A stretch of DNA of 64,000 nt from CAVORB01 sp963736235 (GTDB lineage: Bacteria; Pseudomonadota; Gammaproteobacteria; Chromatiales; Chromatiaceae): NCBI GenBank assembly GCA_963736235.1, contig CAVTOR010000018.1:1-64000 (forward strand), read 5' to 3'. A program made the position numbers and the translations under genes. Shown here in pieces: positions 34,315-43,192 of the stretch (position 1 is the first letter of the stretch; each line of letters begins with the position of its first letter). Below the pieces are notes generated by a model. That model searched no databases and was not told where the DNA came from. It was given only the letters and a program-made list of their open reading frames with translations.

Positions 34315-35513
34315 ATCCGCGTTCACACACGGCACGTGCCCTGAAGTTCGTTCATGTCGCCCTGGTCGAGCTGTTGCACATCGAGCGTCGACTGGAACCG
34401 TTCTTCCGTCGTCCGTTGAACTGGCTGCTGCGCGAACCCATGGCCCGGCTGCTGCAGTTCTTCATCAATCTGCGGCGCGATGACGAAGGCCTGGCGCTGG
34501 TCGAGGAGAAAGTCGACGACGACGAGGAGCACAGCCTCGATGAGATCATCGACCTGATGGCCGACCAGATGCGTGGGCATTTCAGGCCGGGCCACTACGA
34601 GCGTGGCGGCAACACCAAGACGCACGGCATCCTGCGGGCCACGGTCACCATCCGCGACGACCTGCCCGAACACTGTCGCCGGGGCATCTTCGCCGAACCG
34701 CGCAGCTACGCGGCGTACGTGCGCTTTTCCGGCCCGGGACCGGACGTGCCGTCAGACATCCGCGATGTCGGATTCACCAGCATGGCGGTCAAGTTGATGG
34801 GAGTCCCCGGAGAAAAGCTGATGGACGAGGAAAGGTTCACCCAGGACCTGATCACCATCTGCACACCGACCTTCGTGACACCGAACACCCGTGAGAACGC
34901 CAAGCTCCAGTACTGGAGCCTGCTCGACATGCCGCTGTATTACTTCCTCAACCCGAAAGACCCGCACCTGCTCGATTTCTTCATGCAGAGCCTGTGGAAC
35001 GAGACCCAGTACAACCCGCTGGGACAACGCCACTGGAGCTGCGTCCCCTACCTGTTGGGCGAAAACCAGGCCATGATGTATTCCTTCGTGCCGAAGACCG
35101 AGGTCTACAGCAGGATCGAGGGTGCGCCTTTCGGCAAGATTCCGTTCAACTACCTGCGCGAGAACATGGTCCGGACGCTGAAGGAGAAAGACGTCGAGTT
35201 CGATCTGCAGATCCAGCTGCAGACAGATCCGCACCGGATGCCGATCGAAAACGCCGCGGTCCGCTGGCCGGAAAAACTCTCGCCGTTCATTTCCGCCGCA
35301 ACGGTGCATATCCCGAAACAGACCTTCGATACCCCGGCCCAGTTCGATTTCGCCAGGCGTCTGAAATTCAACCCCTGGCATTGCCTGCCGGCTCATCGGC
35401 CGCTGGGCAACCAGAGCCGGGCGCGCTTTCGGATGTACCAAAAGCTGTCCGATTACCGTCAACAGATGAACCAGACCTCGCACCTCGAACCCACCGGTGA
35501 CGAAGTGTTCTGA
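34311..35513 (+). CDS. Catalase-related haem protein (allene-oxide-synthase-like)
   Basis: 400 residues. Distal segment GNTKTHGILRATVTIRDDLP has a Thr directly before the presumed distal His, as in coral catalase-related allene oxide synthase (from memory; classical catalases have Val-His). The C-terminal FNPWHCLPAHRPLGNQSRAR followed by FRMYQKLSDYR holds the candidate proximal Tyr. The fold is that of catalase-like proteins that act on fatty-acid hydroperoxides rather than on H2O2. It overlaps the DyP gene by four bases. Together with the haem peroxidase at 26973 it would fit a dioxygenase to hydroperoxide-isomerase pathway. No signal peptide. Confidence 0.7.
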   Translation: MNPRSHTARALKFVHVALVELLHIERRLEPFFRRPLNWLLREPMARLLQFFINLRRDDEGLALVEEKVDDDEEHSLDEIIDLMADQMRGHFRPGHYERGGNTKTHGILRATVTIRDDLPEHCRRGIFAEPRSYAAYVRFSGPGPDVPSDIRDVGFTSMAVKLMGVPGEKLMDEERFTQDLITICTPTFVTPNTRENAKLQYWSLLDMPLYYFLNPKDPHLLDFFMQSLWNETQYNPLGQRHWSCVPYLLGENQAMMYSFVPKTEVYSRIEGAPFGKIPFNYLRENMVRTLKEKDVEFDLQIQLQTDPHRMPIENAAVRWPEKLSPFISAATVHIPKQTFDTPAQFDFARRLKFNPWHCLPAHRPLGNQSRARFRMYQKLSDYRQQMNQTSHLEPTGDEVF

Positions 35514-35592
35514 GTGCAGTCACGAGACGATGGCGATCTCCGCCGCGACGCGAACGGAAGCAGCCCGGCTGTTACGGCATACCGGCAATACC

Positions 35593-35621
35593 GGAAACCG
35601 GGGACGCGGAAACCGGGGACG
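35593..35621. repeat. Direct repeat of 14 bases
   Basis: GGAAACCGGGGACG occurs twice (35593-35606 and 35608-35621) one base apart, immediately before an IS4-type transposase remnant, possibly part of the element's end. Confidence 0.5.
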
Positions 35622-35659
35622 TACCCTGAGGTATCCCCTCAAATTGGGCCGCGCGCAGC

Positions 35660-36070
35660 TCATCCGAAGAGCAGTGCGTCATGATCTCGCGCGACCCATT
35701 GATCGACGTCCGTGATCACCTCGGCCAGGTGATCGAGTTCGCGCTGGCAGCGCTCAAGCACCAAGAGCAAGCGGGCAAGGAACAGTTTGGAGTAGACGCG
35801 ACGCTTTCGATTGCTCGGATGCAACTGCTGGTGCAATCCAGCCGCCTCGGCCGCGGTGCCCAGCAGCCAGAGCAGAAAAGCCGCGAGCGAGGCGATCAGC
35901 ACCAGGACAGTGAAGCGCCCGACGCCGTTGCAGCGGCTTCGCTCGAGGCCCTCACCGAAGTGCTGGCTCTTCATGTCGCGGAAGCTCTCCTCAATCTGCA
36001 ACCCGACCAGTTTTGGTACAGCGCAATCCCCCCACCCAAGGGCAACGAGTTTTTCAACAGAATCGTCCAA
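35660..36070 (-). pseudogene. IS4-family transposase, C-terminal remnant
   Basis: The minus strand frame GLQIEESFRDMKSQHFGEGL, ERSRCNGVGRFTVLVLIASL, AFLLWLLGTAAEAAG matches the C-terminal part of IS4-type transposases: Y/Q-x-I-E-E-x-F-R-D-x-K (catalytic Glu of DDE) and the hydrophobic LxLIxxLAxFLLWLIG helix. The first two Asp regions are missing. It separates the haem-enzyme cluster from the flavin oxidoreductase. Confidence 0.65.
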
Positions 36071-36245
36071 CTACTGCCATTCCCTGGGAAACAAAGATCG
36101 GCAGTTACATTCTGTCAGCGGTCGTTGCCCGTCGGCTTTCTTTTAGTCCAACAAGAACACCCCCGGTAGCGGCTGTTGCAGGAGAATACCCCGTGGAAAC
36201 GTGTCAGGTTGATCTGCGACTCCGTCACCAGGGCTGCCAACTGCT

Positions 36246-37349
36246 TTACCCGAGCACAGGATAATCCGTATATCCATGCTCATCGCCGCCGTAAAAAGTA
36301 TTCGGATCATAGTCGTTCAGAGGCGCGCCGAGGCGCAATCGCTCTGGTAGGTCCGGGTTGGAGATAAAGGGACGACCAAAACTTACCAAGTCACACAAAC
36401 CGGCCTGGATGCGCTGGCGCGCCTCCTCAGCGGTGTAGTTGCCATTGGCAATGTACGTGCCGGTGAACGCTGAGCGAATGGCGTTGATGACGGCTTCGGG
36501 ACGTCCTTGCACCTCGTTGCCCTGGAAGGAGTCCTCAACGACCTCGATGTATGCGATTCTGCTGTCGTTCAACTGGCCGGCCAGCGCTCCATAGGTCGCG
36601 ACCGGGTCATCGTCGTGCATGTCATTGAAAGTACCGGTAGGGGACAGCCGTATTCCCGTGCGTTGGCCACCCCACACGCCCATGACCGCTTCGACAACCA
36701 TCCTCGGAAAGCGGAGACGGTTCTCGACCGAACCGCCGTACTCGTCACTGCGCCGATTGGACCCGCTGCGGATGAACTGGTCGATGAGATAGCCGTTGGC
36801 GCCGTGAATCTCGACACCGTCGAAGCCCGCGCGCTTGGCGTTCTGCGCAGCATCCCGGTATTGGTCAACGACGCCCGGAATTTCGGCAGTCGTCAGGGCA
36901 CGCGGTTCCAAGACATCGAGCATGCCCGATTTTTCGTCGATGAAAGTCTGGGCCCCCTCGGGTTTGATCGCCGAGGGCGCAACCGGTTGCTGACCGTTCG
37001 GCTGCAGCTCGGGGCGCGAGATCCGACCGACATGCCAGAGCTGCAGAACGATTCGCCCGCCGTGATCGTGCACCGCCGAGGTCACTTCGGCCCAGCCTTC
37101 GACCTGTGCGTCGGAGTGGATCCCCGGCGTAAATGCATAGCCCTTGCCTTGCGGAGAGATCTGCGTCGCCTCCGCAATGATCAGTCCCGCCCTGGCACGC
37201 TGTGCGTAATAGGTCGCGTTCAACTCCCACGGAATGTCGCCGGGCTGTTTCGCGCGCGATCGCGTGAGCGGCGCCATGATCACTCGGTTGGGCAGCTGCA
37301 GGTCGCCAAGCGTGTAGGGACTGAATAGGAGGTCTTTTACATCTGGCAT
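36246..37349 (-). CDS. Old yellow enzyme-type NADH:flavin oxidoreductase
   Basis: 367 residues, TIM-barrel flavoprotein: LFSPYTLGDLQLPNRVIMAP, LTRSRA, YYAQRARAGLIIAEATQISP (Thr), VLQLWHVGRISRPELQPNGQ, FDGVEIHGANGYLIDQFIRS (His-x-x-Asn substrate pair), RSDEYGGSVENRLRFPRMVV and LCDLVSFGRPFISNPDLPER. This is the NemA/OPR class that reduces electrophilic alkenes, including 12-oxophytodienoic acid in plants. Bacterial members detoxify reactive alkenes or nitro compounds. ATG 37349. The direction is opposite to the haem-enzyme cluster. Confidence 0.9.
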   Translation of the reverse strand: MPDVKDLLFSPYTLGDLQLPNRVIMAPLTRSRAKQPGDIPWELNATYYAQRARAGLIIAEATQISPQGKGYAFTPGIHSDAQVEGWAEVTSAVHDHGGRIVLQLWHVGRISRPELQPNGQQPVAPSAIKPEGAQTFIDEKSGMLDVLEPRALTTAEIPGVVDQYRDAAQNAKRAGFDGVEIHGANGYLIDQFIRSGSNRRSDEYGGSVENRLRFPRMVVEAVMGVWGGQRTGIRLSPTGTFNDMHDDDPVATYGALAGQLNDSRIAYIEVVEDSFQGNEVQGRPEAVINAIRSAFTGTYIANGNYTAEEARQRIQAGLCDLVSFGRPFISNPDLPERLRLGAPLNDYDPNTFYGGDEHGYTDYPVLG

Positions 37350-37853
37350 ATCTTTTCTCTCAAAAGGTAATTGGTTTCAGCCGACAGTGTATTGCACTTT
37401 GATCACGCTTATCGTCACCTGCAGCTAAGAGGAGGAAAGGGTCGGACTCGCATGGCCCTGACTCAAGCGCGAGCGACTGATGTCCCAGCAAGACATAGGG
37501 GCGGGTTGGCTCGGATGATAGGCTGGACGTTGCGAAGCCACAGCAAGCACCCGGGGGAGCCAGCCCGCATGCATACTAGCCGTCGTCCGTGGCCTGGTGG
37601 GCCACGTCGGTGGCTTCGTGGCTGGCGCGTTGTTGGTCGTGCCGTTGGGCGAGAAGCAGATTCCCCTGTTCGAGGGCGACTCGCAAAGGTCACCGCACCG
37701 ATCGCCGAACCGCCTCGGTAGCCGACGGATCATTCCTCAGGGGTGTGGGATGATAGGACCGCTGGTTTCGATCCGACGCCCGCCGTTGGAGAAAACACCG
37801 GCGTTCAATCGGGCGGAAATTCCTTTGAAAACCTCCATGCCGTGGGTTCCCCG
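37350..37853. other. 504-base stretch, no gene supported
   Basis: Between the divergent flavin oxidoreductase and the SEC-C gene. No frame has a ribosome site and a recognisable product, and no clear hairpin was found. It must carry both promoters and may contain a degraded insert. Confidence 0.4.
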
Positions 37854-39428
37854 ATGACTGCTGAAATCCCCGCAGAGCTGCTGGATGCCACACGTTCCGC
37901 CCGCGCCTGCATGGCCGACATCCGGGCGCTCGCGGAAAGGCTCGGCGATCTCTCCCATGGGCAGATCGAGGCGGCTCTGCAGGGGTTCCTGGAGACCGGC
38001 GAAGACCGGGCGCTCAGCCGGTTGCTGCAGGTCTGTGCGTTCAACGAGGTGAAGCTCGACCCCGACGTGCTGTGCGCCTGTATCGGCGTCTGTGAGGACA
38101 TACTCGATTCGGCCCCGTGCTTCGCCCTGCAGGACGAGCACGCCATCGAGCCCCTGCTGCGGGCAGCCACGGCGGAAGCGTTGCCGTTCGAACGCCAGAG
38201 CTATGCTGCCGGGCTGGCGGCCGATCTGACCGTCAAGCTGGGCCTGGACCCGCAACCGGTCCGCAAGATGCTTTGGAAGCTCGAGCATGCGACACGAGCG
38301 CCGGAGGCTCAGCTGTTACTCGCCGAGTCACTGCGGCTCCTGGAGGAAGGACAGAATCCGGAACAGGCACCCGTTCCCCTCTGGAGCGCCTTGGGGCTGT
38401 CCGATCTGCTTCCCGAGCACCGACCCCGGACCGTCGTCGGCGGTACCTACACGGTCCGGCGACCCGTTGCGAAGCTCGGGCGCAACGATCCCTGTCACTG
38501 CGGCAGCTGTAAGAAGTACAAGAAGTGTTGCTACGCCAAGGATCAGGAGCTGCTGCGCGACGCCTCCCAATACGCGGGCACGACCCGGGCGGATCTGAAG
38601 GCCAGGCCCGGCCTGGTCGATGACCCCAACGTGGTCCTCGACATGCGCGCCCATGAGCTGAAACAGCTCGCGCCGACAGCGCTGAGCGAGGGTCAGCTCC
38701 ACAGCGGTTACCAACGGGCGCTGGCCTTTGGGCTGCGGGAGCTCGCCTTCGAGATGCTCCTCGAGTGGGAACGACGGGCCAAACAAGAGGCCTTCGACCC
38801 GGGCCATTTCGAGGATCTGATCGAGGACGTCCTGCAGGCCGGCGATCTGGAGCTGGCGCGCAGGATCCAGGATCAACGCGGGGATCAGGCCTGGTGGCGC
38901 CCGCAGGCCATCGCCTTCCGCTTCGACCTGCTGGAGCATCCGGAGCGGTTCGAGCCGCTGGAGAGGGACTGCCGCACGGCTGTGTGCGAGGTCTCGGACG
39001 AGGAGATCGACCTGGACGAGCCCTTGACCCGTCTCGCTTACGACTTTGCCCCCCGCCACCCTGCCCTGGCCATCGCCTTCGCGCGCGCGGCGATCGCCAG
39101 TCACCCCGACCGGCTCTTCGACAACGACATGCTGCTGGATGTCATCCGCGACGCCCGGGTCGACCTCGACCTGGCGCCGGACGGCGATCCGGCAGAGGCG
39201 CTGTTCGACTGGATCGAGGAGCGCGGCCGGCTCAGGGAGAAGGCACAGGCAGAGAACGAGGAGATGCTGCGGCTTGCCGATCAGCTGGATACCACCCTTG
39301 CGGCCCTGGACGAGAAAAAGCGGGCGCTGCGGGAGACCGAGGAGGTGCTCGGGGCGGTCGGCGCGGAGCTGGAGAAGGCCCGCGGCGCCGCAGCGGCAGA
39401 TCCGCACGAGACCGATGACTCAGCGTAA
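37854..39428 (+). CDS. SEC-C motif protein with C-terminal coiled coil, 3' end altered by IS66
   Basis: 524 residues from ATG 37854. A zinc-binding SEC-C motif lies in the middle, KLGRNDPCHCGSCKKYKKCC (C-x-C-x2-C-x5-CC; the usual Gly-Ser-Gly-K is Gly-Ser-Cys-K). The N-terminal 190 residues are helical; the C-terminal 90 residues, from EERGRLREKAQAENEEMLRL, form a predicted coiled coil. SEC-C proteins contact SecA, SecB or ribosome factors. The last codons before the stop, DDSA, run into the IS66 terminal repeat, whose TAA acts as the stop; see the finding at 39420. Confidence 0.65.
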   Translation: MTAEIPAELLDATRSARACMADIRALAERLGDLSHGQIEAALQGFLETGEDRALSRLLQVCAFNEVKLDPDVLCACIGVCEDILDSAPCFALQDEHAIEPLLRAATAEALPFERQSYAAGLAADLTVKLGLDPQPVRKMLWKLEHATRAPEAQLLLAESLRLLEEGQNPEQAPVPLWSALGLSDLLPEHRPRTVVGGTYTVRRPVAKLGRNDPCHCGSCKKYKKCCYAKDQELLRDASQYAGTTRADLKARPGLVDDPNVVLDMRAHELKQLAPTALSEGQLHSGYQRALAFGLRELAFEMLLEWERRAKQEAFDPGHFEDLIEDVLQAGDLELARRIQDQRGDQAWWRPQAIAFRFDLLEHPERFEPLERDCRTAVCEVSDEEIDLDEPLTRLAYDFAPRHPALAIAFARAAIASHPDRLFDNDMLLDVIRDARVDLDLAPDGDPAEALFDWIEERGRLREKAQAENEEMLRLADQLDTTLAALDEKKRALRETEEVLGAVGAELEKARGAAAADPHETDDSA

Positions 39429-39445
39429 GCGGCCATTCCAGGCCG

Positions 39446-40975
39446 TTATTGCTGTGCCAGCGCCAGGTCTGATTTCATGGGTTTGCTAGCGAATCGTGCC
39501 TTCCATTCCCGGGGCGTGAGCTCGCTGACGCGGCTGGCCGGATGCATGCTGATGCGCTGCAGCACATCGACCAGGTAGGTATAGGGGTCCACCCCCTGGA
39601 GCCGGCAGGTGACCAGCAGGCTCTGGATGACGCCGACGCGTTCGGCACCGATCTCCGTCCAGGCAAACAGCCAGTTCTTCTTTCCCATCGGGATGGGGCG
39701 CAGGGCACGCTCGAGGTGGTTTGTGTCGATCGCCACCGCGGGATCGGCGAGGAACACCTGCAGGTTGCTTTTTCGGGCTAGGGCGTAGTGCAGGGCCTTG
39801 GCCAGGGGGCTGCTGGGCAACAGATCCGCTCGGTGGCATTGGCGGTCACACCAGGCCCAGAAGGCCTGCACCACCGGCTCGCTGTGCGCGCTGCGGTAGG
39901 CGAGCTTCTCCTTGCCGGAGAGCCCCCGCTCGCGGATTACCTCCTCGTGGCGGTAGAGCGCACCGATGATGGCCAGGGCCTCGGCGCTGGCAGTGGGCTC
40001 GCCATCCTTTGCCCCCTCGAACCCGCGCCGACAATGGCTCCAGCACGCGGCGTGTGAGTCACCCGCGCGTTTTGCCTGGCGTAGGCCGCATAGGCCTCGT
40101 AGCCGTCGCTGAGCAGCGTGGCGCTGAAATTGCCGAGGAAGGCCTGCACATGGCTATGGGCGCGCGAGGGGGCATAGTGGAAGACGATCTCGTCGTCCTC
40201 GCCGTAGATCGGCCAGAAGTAGGCCTGGCGCAGCTTGCCCTTGGCTTGCCGCCCGGCCTTGATCGGCACCTCGTCCATGGCCAGCACGCGGCTTTGCAGC
40301 AGATGCTGGGACTGGGCATCGACGATGGGTCGCAGTAGATCGATGGCCCGCCCGGCCCAGGTCGTCAGGGTGCTGCGGCTCAACTGGATGCCGCTCTGCA
40401 TCAAGCGCTGGTGCTGGCGGTACAGCGGCAGGTGATAGCAGAACTTGTCGAGGAGCATCCCGGCGAGGAAGCTGACATCGGCCACACTCTTCTCGAGCAC
40501 GTTGGCCGGCGCCGCGGTGGTGAGGATTGTCAGGTCATCGAGGACCTTGTAGACCGGGCGGATGTATTCGAGGATCACATAGCTGCCCGGGCGCTGCGCC
40601 AGACGGTAGGTGACCTTCTCGCCGATGCGCACCCGCCGCTCTTCGGGGATGGCCTCGATCTCGGGGTCGCTGACCGCGATGACCTCGCGCGGCACGTCCT
40701 CGCCGAAACGCAGGCCCGTGTCGTTGACTGCTGCATCACGCGTCTTGGGGCGGCGTTGATAGGTGATCGTCTCGGCGGGCGTCTCTTTCGGTGGTGGCGG
40801 GGAGGCCACACCCAGGGCCGCCAGCAGGTTCCCTTGCACGGCCGGATCCACATCCAGGCGCTTCTCGGAATTTGGCACCAAAGAGCTGGCGTTTGAACCA
40901 CTCGAGCTGCTGCTGCAGCTCGGCCACCTGCGCCTGCAACTGGGCGTTCTCCTGCTTCAGCTCGGCGATCCGCAC
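39446..40975 (-). pseudogene. tnpC: IS66 TnpC transposase, frameshifted
   Basis: In order from 40975 downward: a leucine-zipper start AELKQENAQLQAQVAELQQQ, a break near 40890, a zinc-associated part ITYQRRPKTRDAAVNDTGLR, the DDE domain with ADVSFLAGMLLDKFCYHLPL, RVLAMDEVPIKAG, LLSDGYEAYAAYARQNA, a second break near 40030, then LAKALHYALARKSNLQVFLA and TNHLERALRPIPMGKKNWLF (Glu). The full-length protein would be about 510 residues. Confidence 0.75.
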
Positions 40976-41039
40976 AGCGCCCGGAAAGGTGGCTTATCCT
41001 CCTGTTTTTGTTCTCGATATTCTATTTGATTGCAGCCTC

Positions 41040-41391
41040 TCACGCGACCAACCTGTAGCGCTTTCGCTGCCGTTTGATCACCATATCGACCCCTTCGAGC
41101 AGGGCCAGAAACTCTGGTGTGGCACAGGGCGCGCTTGCGCGCGCCACCCGCCCCCAAGACCGCGAACTGGCCCTGCTCGAGGCGCTTGCTCCAGACACAG
41201 TAACCGCCCTCCTCGAAGGCCAAAACCTTCATCTGGGTGCGTCGCCGGTTGATGAAGGCAAACCACTGGCCACTGCTCGGCTCCTCCCCCAGGTGCTGGC
41301 GCACCACCGCCGAGAGGCCATCGAAGGAGCGGCGCATGTCGGTGGGCTGCACACACAGCCACACCCGTCGTCCTGGCGGCACACTCAGCAT
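41040..41391 (-). pseudogene. tnpB: IS66 TnpB (Orf2) accessory protein, one frameshift
   Basis: VWLCVQPTDMRRSFDGLSAV onward is the N-terminal part, with FINRRRTQMKVLAFEEGGYC and then a break near 41145. The C-terminal part EFLALLEGVDMVIKRQRKRY, RLVA, in another frame ends at 41040. TnpB is required for IS66 transposition but its biochemical role is not known. It overlaps tnpA by seven bases. Confidence 0.75.
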
Positions 41392-41753
41392 GGGCGGCGC
41401 AGGCGCAAGACCATGCCGTTGCCCAGCGCCAGCTCGACATCCCAGCTCCCGCTCGCGGCGCCTGCCTGTGGCTCCAGCTCGATGAACAGGGGCGAACCGG
41501 TTGCAGTCCGGCGTCCCGCCGCGGTCTTTCCGAGCGTCCGGCGCCAGTGCGCGAAGCTGCTCAACGTCAAGCCGTGCTCGCGACAGAAGTCCTCGCGCCT
41601 CTGCCCGCTGTGCTCGAAGCGCTCCAGCAAATCACGCCATTGCTCGCGGCTACGCCGCGCCCGCCGTCCTCTCGTCGGTCGCTTCGACGTGCTCACCCTG
41701 CTCCTCCTGCCGTCGCTTACACCAATAGGTGCCGACAGCATAGCCAGGTTCAC
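41385..41753 (-). CDS. tnpA: IS66 TnpA (Orf1) accessory protein
   Basis: 122 residues, intact: helix-turn-helix-like SREQWRDLLERFEHSGQRRE and FCREHGLTLSSFAHWRRTLG, the standard DNA-binding part of IS66 TnpA, followed by SPLFIELEP and a conserved tail VELALGNGMVLRLRRPC. It is the only one of the three IS genes that is unbroken. Confidence 0.75.
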   Translation of the reverse strand: MNLAMLSAPIGVSDGRRSRVSTSKRPTRGRRARRSREQWRDLLERFEHSGQRREDFCREHGLTLSSFAHWRRTLGKTAAGRRTATGSPLFIELEPQAGAASGSWDVELALGNGMVLRLRRPC

Positions 41754-41788
41754 GCCGCATGGAACGACGGCTCAGAATGGCCGGTTAC

Positions 41789-42088
41789 GACCGGCCGGGG
41801 TTCCAGCTTTTCCTCGTAGCGGCTGTTTTGCCACGCTGTTGGGGTAGCCTTCAAAAGGTATTCGCTGTTCTTCGAATCGCGGGTTGACCGCAATCCGTGC
41901 CGTCGAGACGAGTCGCGCGAAGCCCTGGGACGAGCGGTCGATCGACACCCTCCGTCGCGAGCTTACGAATGCTTGTCCGATGTGGACACGCAGCAACATG
42001 AGGCTTTGCTTCCGACCCTGATACCCCAAACTCACAAACCCGAGAGGATCATCTCCCCTCCCCAACGTGTACCCTTCCCGAGATTTCT
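41789..42088. other. 300-base stretch after IS66, no gene recognised
   Basis: Short open frames but none with a plausible start and product. The sequence from 42050 to 42088 would hold the ribosome site and promoter of the FKBP gene (a GAGATTTCT sequence precedes the ATG). Confidence 0.4.
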
Positions 42089-42586
42089 ATGACCGAAACC
42101 AGCACAAACACAATTACCGACGGCAAGTACGTCGAGCTAACCTACCTCGTGCGCGACAGCAAAACCGGCGCTGTTCTAACCGAAATCTCGCGCCCCCTCA
42201 ACTACGTTCACGGTGTAAATGAGATATTGGCACCGGCGATTACCCGGGAGCTCGAAGGCAAGACGCAAGGTGAACGGGTCGACTTGCTTGTCGACTGCAA
42301 TGAGCTGTACGGTCCGAGAGACGAGTCACTCGTTGTCACCGAAAAGGTCGCTGTCGTGCCTCGAGAGTATCGCCAGGTCGGAACCCAGATCCTGATGGAG
42401 AACAATCTGGGTCAAATGAAAAGTTTCCTGGTGACCAAGATCGAAGGAGACAAGATCACGTTCGATGGAAACAACCCGCTCTGTGGCAGGGAGGTCATCT
42501 ACCAGGTAGAAATACGCTTGGTTCGCGATGCAACGGCTGAAGAGAAGGACTACGGCGGTGCCCTCGGGGCCGGCCCTGATCAGTGA
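42089..42586 (+). CDS. SlyD-like FKBP-type peptidyl-prolyl isomerase
   Basis: 165 residues. Conserved FKBP/SlyD features: KYVELTYLVRDSKTGAVLTE, RPLNYVHGVNEILAPAITRE with insert-in-flap region, GERVDLLVDCNELYGPRDES, and FDGNNPLCGREVIYQVEI (the D-G-N-x-x-L-x-G/R-x-V/L motif). There is no His-rich tail, unlike E. coli SlyD. A second copy, more than half identical by eye, is encoded at 43607 on the other strand. Close to aprMBA; a folding role for APS reductase is only an inference. Confidence 0.8.
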   Translation: MTETSTNTITDGKYVELTYLVRDSKTGAVLTEISRPLNYVHGVNEILAPAITRELEGKTQGERVDLLVDCNELYGPRDESLVVTEKVAVVPREYRQVGTQILMENNLGQMKSFLVTKIEGDKITFDGNNPLCGREVIYQVEIRLVRDATAEEKDYGGALGAGPDQ

Positions 42587-42684
42587 GTTGGGCGGACCGC
42601 AATTATGGGAAACGGCTGAGCTGCGATGTGGGCGGCAGCGAGGATCGGCTCGTAAGCGCTAAAATTCCGCCCGCTCCGAGAATC

Positions 42685-42760
42685 GATGGGTTTCGCTGCT
42701 CTCTACCCATCCTACGCGACACCAAGGACTTGTAGGATGGGTAGAGGGACGAAACCCATC
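42685..42760. repeat. REP/BIME-like inverted repeat
   Basis: Two almost perfect arms: left 42685-42715 begins GATGGGTTTCG and ends CTACCCATCCTAC; right 42732-42760 begins GTAGGATGGGTAGAG and ends CGAAACCCATC. They are separated by 16 bases. This is a bacterial interspersed mosaic element of the palindromic kind mobilised by RAYT transposases; a similar GTAGGATGGGT motif is common in Gammaproteobacteria. It lies between two convergent genes (FKBP on + and the small protein at 42839 on -). Confidence 0.75.
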
Positions 42761-42838
42761 GCGATCAGGCGATCTAGAACAGTGGGCGTTTACGGTTACG
42801 ACAGGCCAAGCCGCCCGCCAGGGCAACCGTCAGCCTGG

Positions 42839-43000
42839 TTAGGGGCGTTTTGGGGTCTTGTACTCGACCTCTTTCTGGAGCGTGTCCCAGGTCGTCTGAT
42901 AACCGACGAATCCCTTCTCATTGGGCTCCATTTGCTTGGTCTTGTAAAAGCGCGCCTTGCCTTCAGGAACTTTTGGTCTGCTCTTCGGTTGCTGGCTCAT
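42839..43000 (-). CDS. Small basic protein, 53 aa
   Basis: ATG 43000 reads MSQQPKSRPKVPEGKARFYK, then TKQMEPNEKGFVGYQTTWDT and a Lys-rich end TPKRP. GAAGGTGACTT upstream on the minus strand supplies a ribosome site. The composition and the Lys/Pro ends suggest a nucleic-acid or protein-surface binder. It was not picked up as a long frame but codon use looks real. Function unknown. Confidence 0.5.
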   Translation of the reverse strand: MSQQPKSRPKVPEGKARFYKTKQMEPNEKGFVGYQTTWDTLQKEVEYKTPKRP

Positions 43001-43192
43001 AAGTCACCTTCTCTAGACATGTCATGGTGGATAGAAGGGAACGCGCAAGTTACGCAGCGCGTGCCCGTTTGGGTATCAACTTTCAACACTTGACTCACCA
43101 AGACCCGAATGACCAGAGAACCGGCCGGGGGCTGCCCTTGGGGCAGCAATGGCCTGACAACGGAATCGCAGAGGAGATCGATGCAAGCGCGA

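Larger units (their letters stand above)
39425..41788. mobile_element. IS66-family insertion sequence, about 2.36 kb, degenerate
   Basis: The ends are GTAAGCGGCCATTCC (39425-39439) and its inverted mate GTAACCGGCCATTCT on the minus strand (41774-41788), which match at 13 of 15 positions and fit IS66-type terminal repeats starting GTAA. Three genes, tnpA, tnpB and tnpC, lie on the minus strand in the order typical of IS66. The expected 8-base target duplication is not evident: the flanks are GACTCAGC and GACCGGCC. tnpC and tnpB are frameshifted, so the copy is probably inactive. Confidence 0.75.

Noticed and set aside
39417..41796. 8-base target-site duplication around IS66
   Set aside because: Flanks GACTCAGC and GACCGGCC agree at only some positions, so a duplication cannot be claimed.
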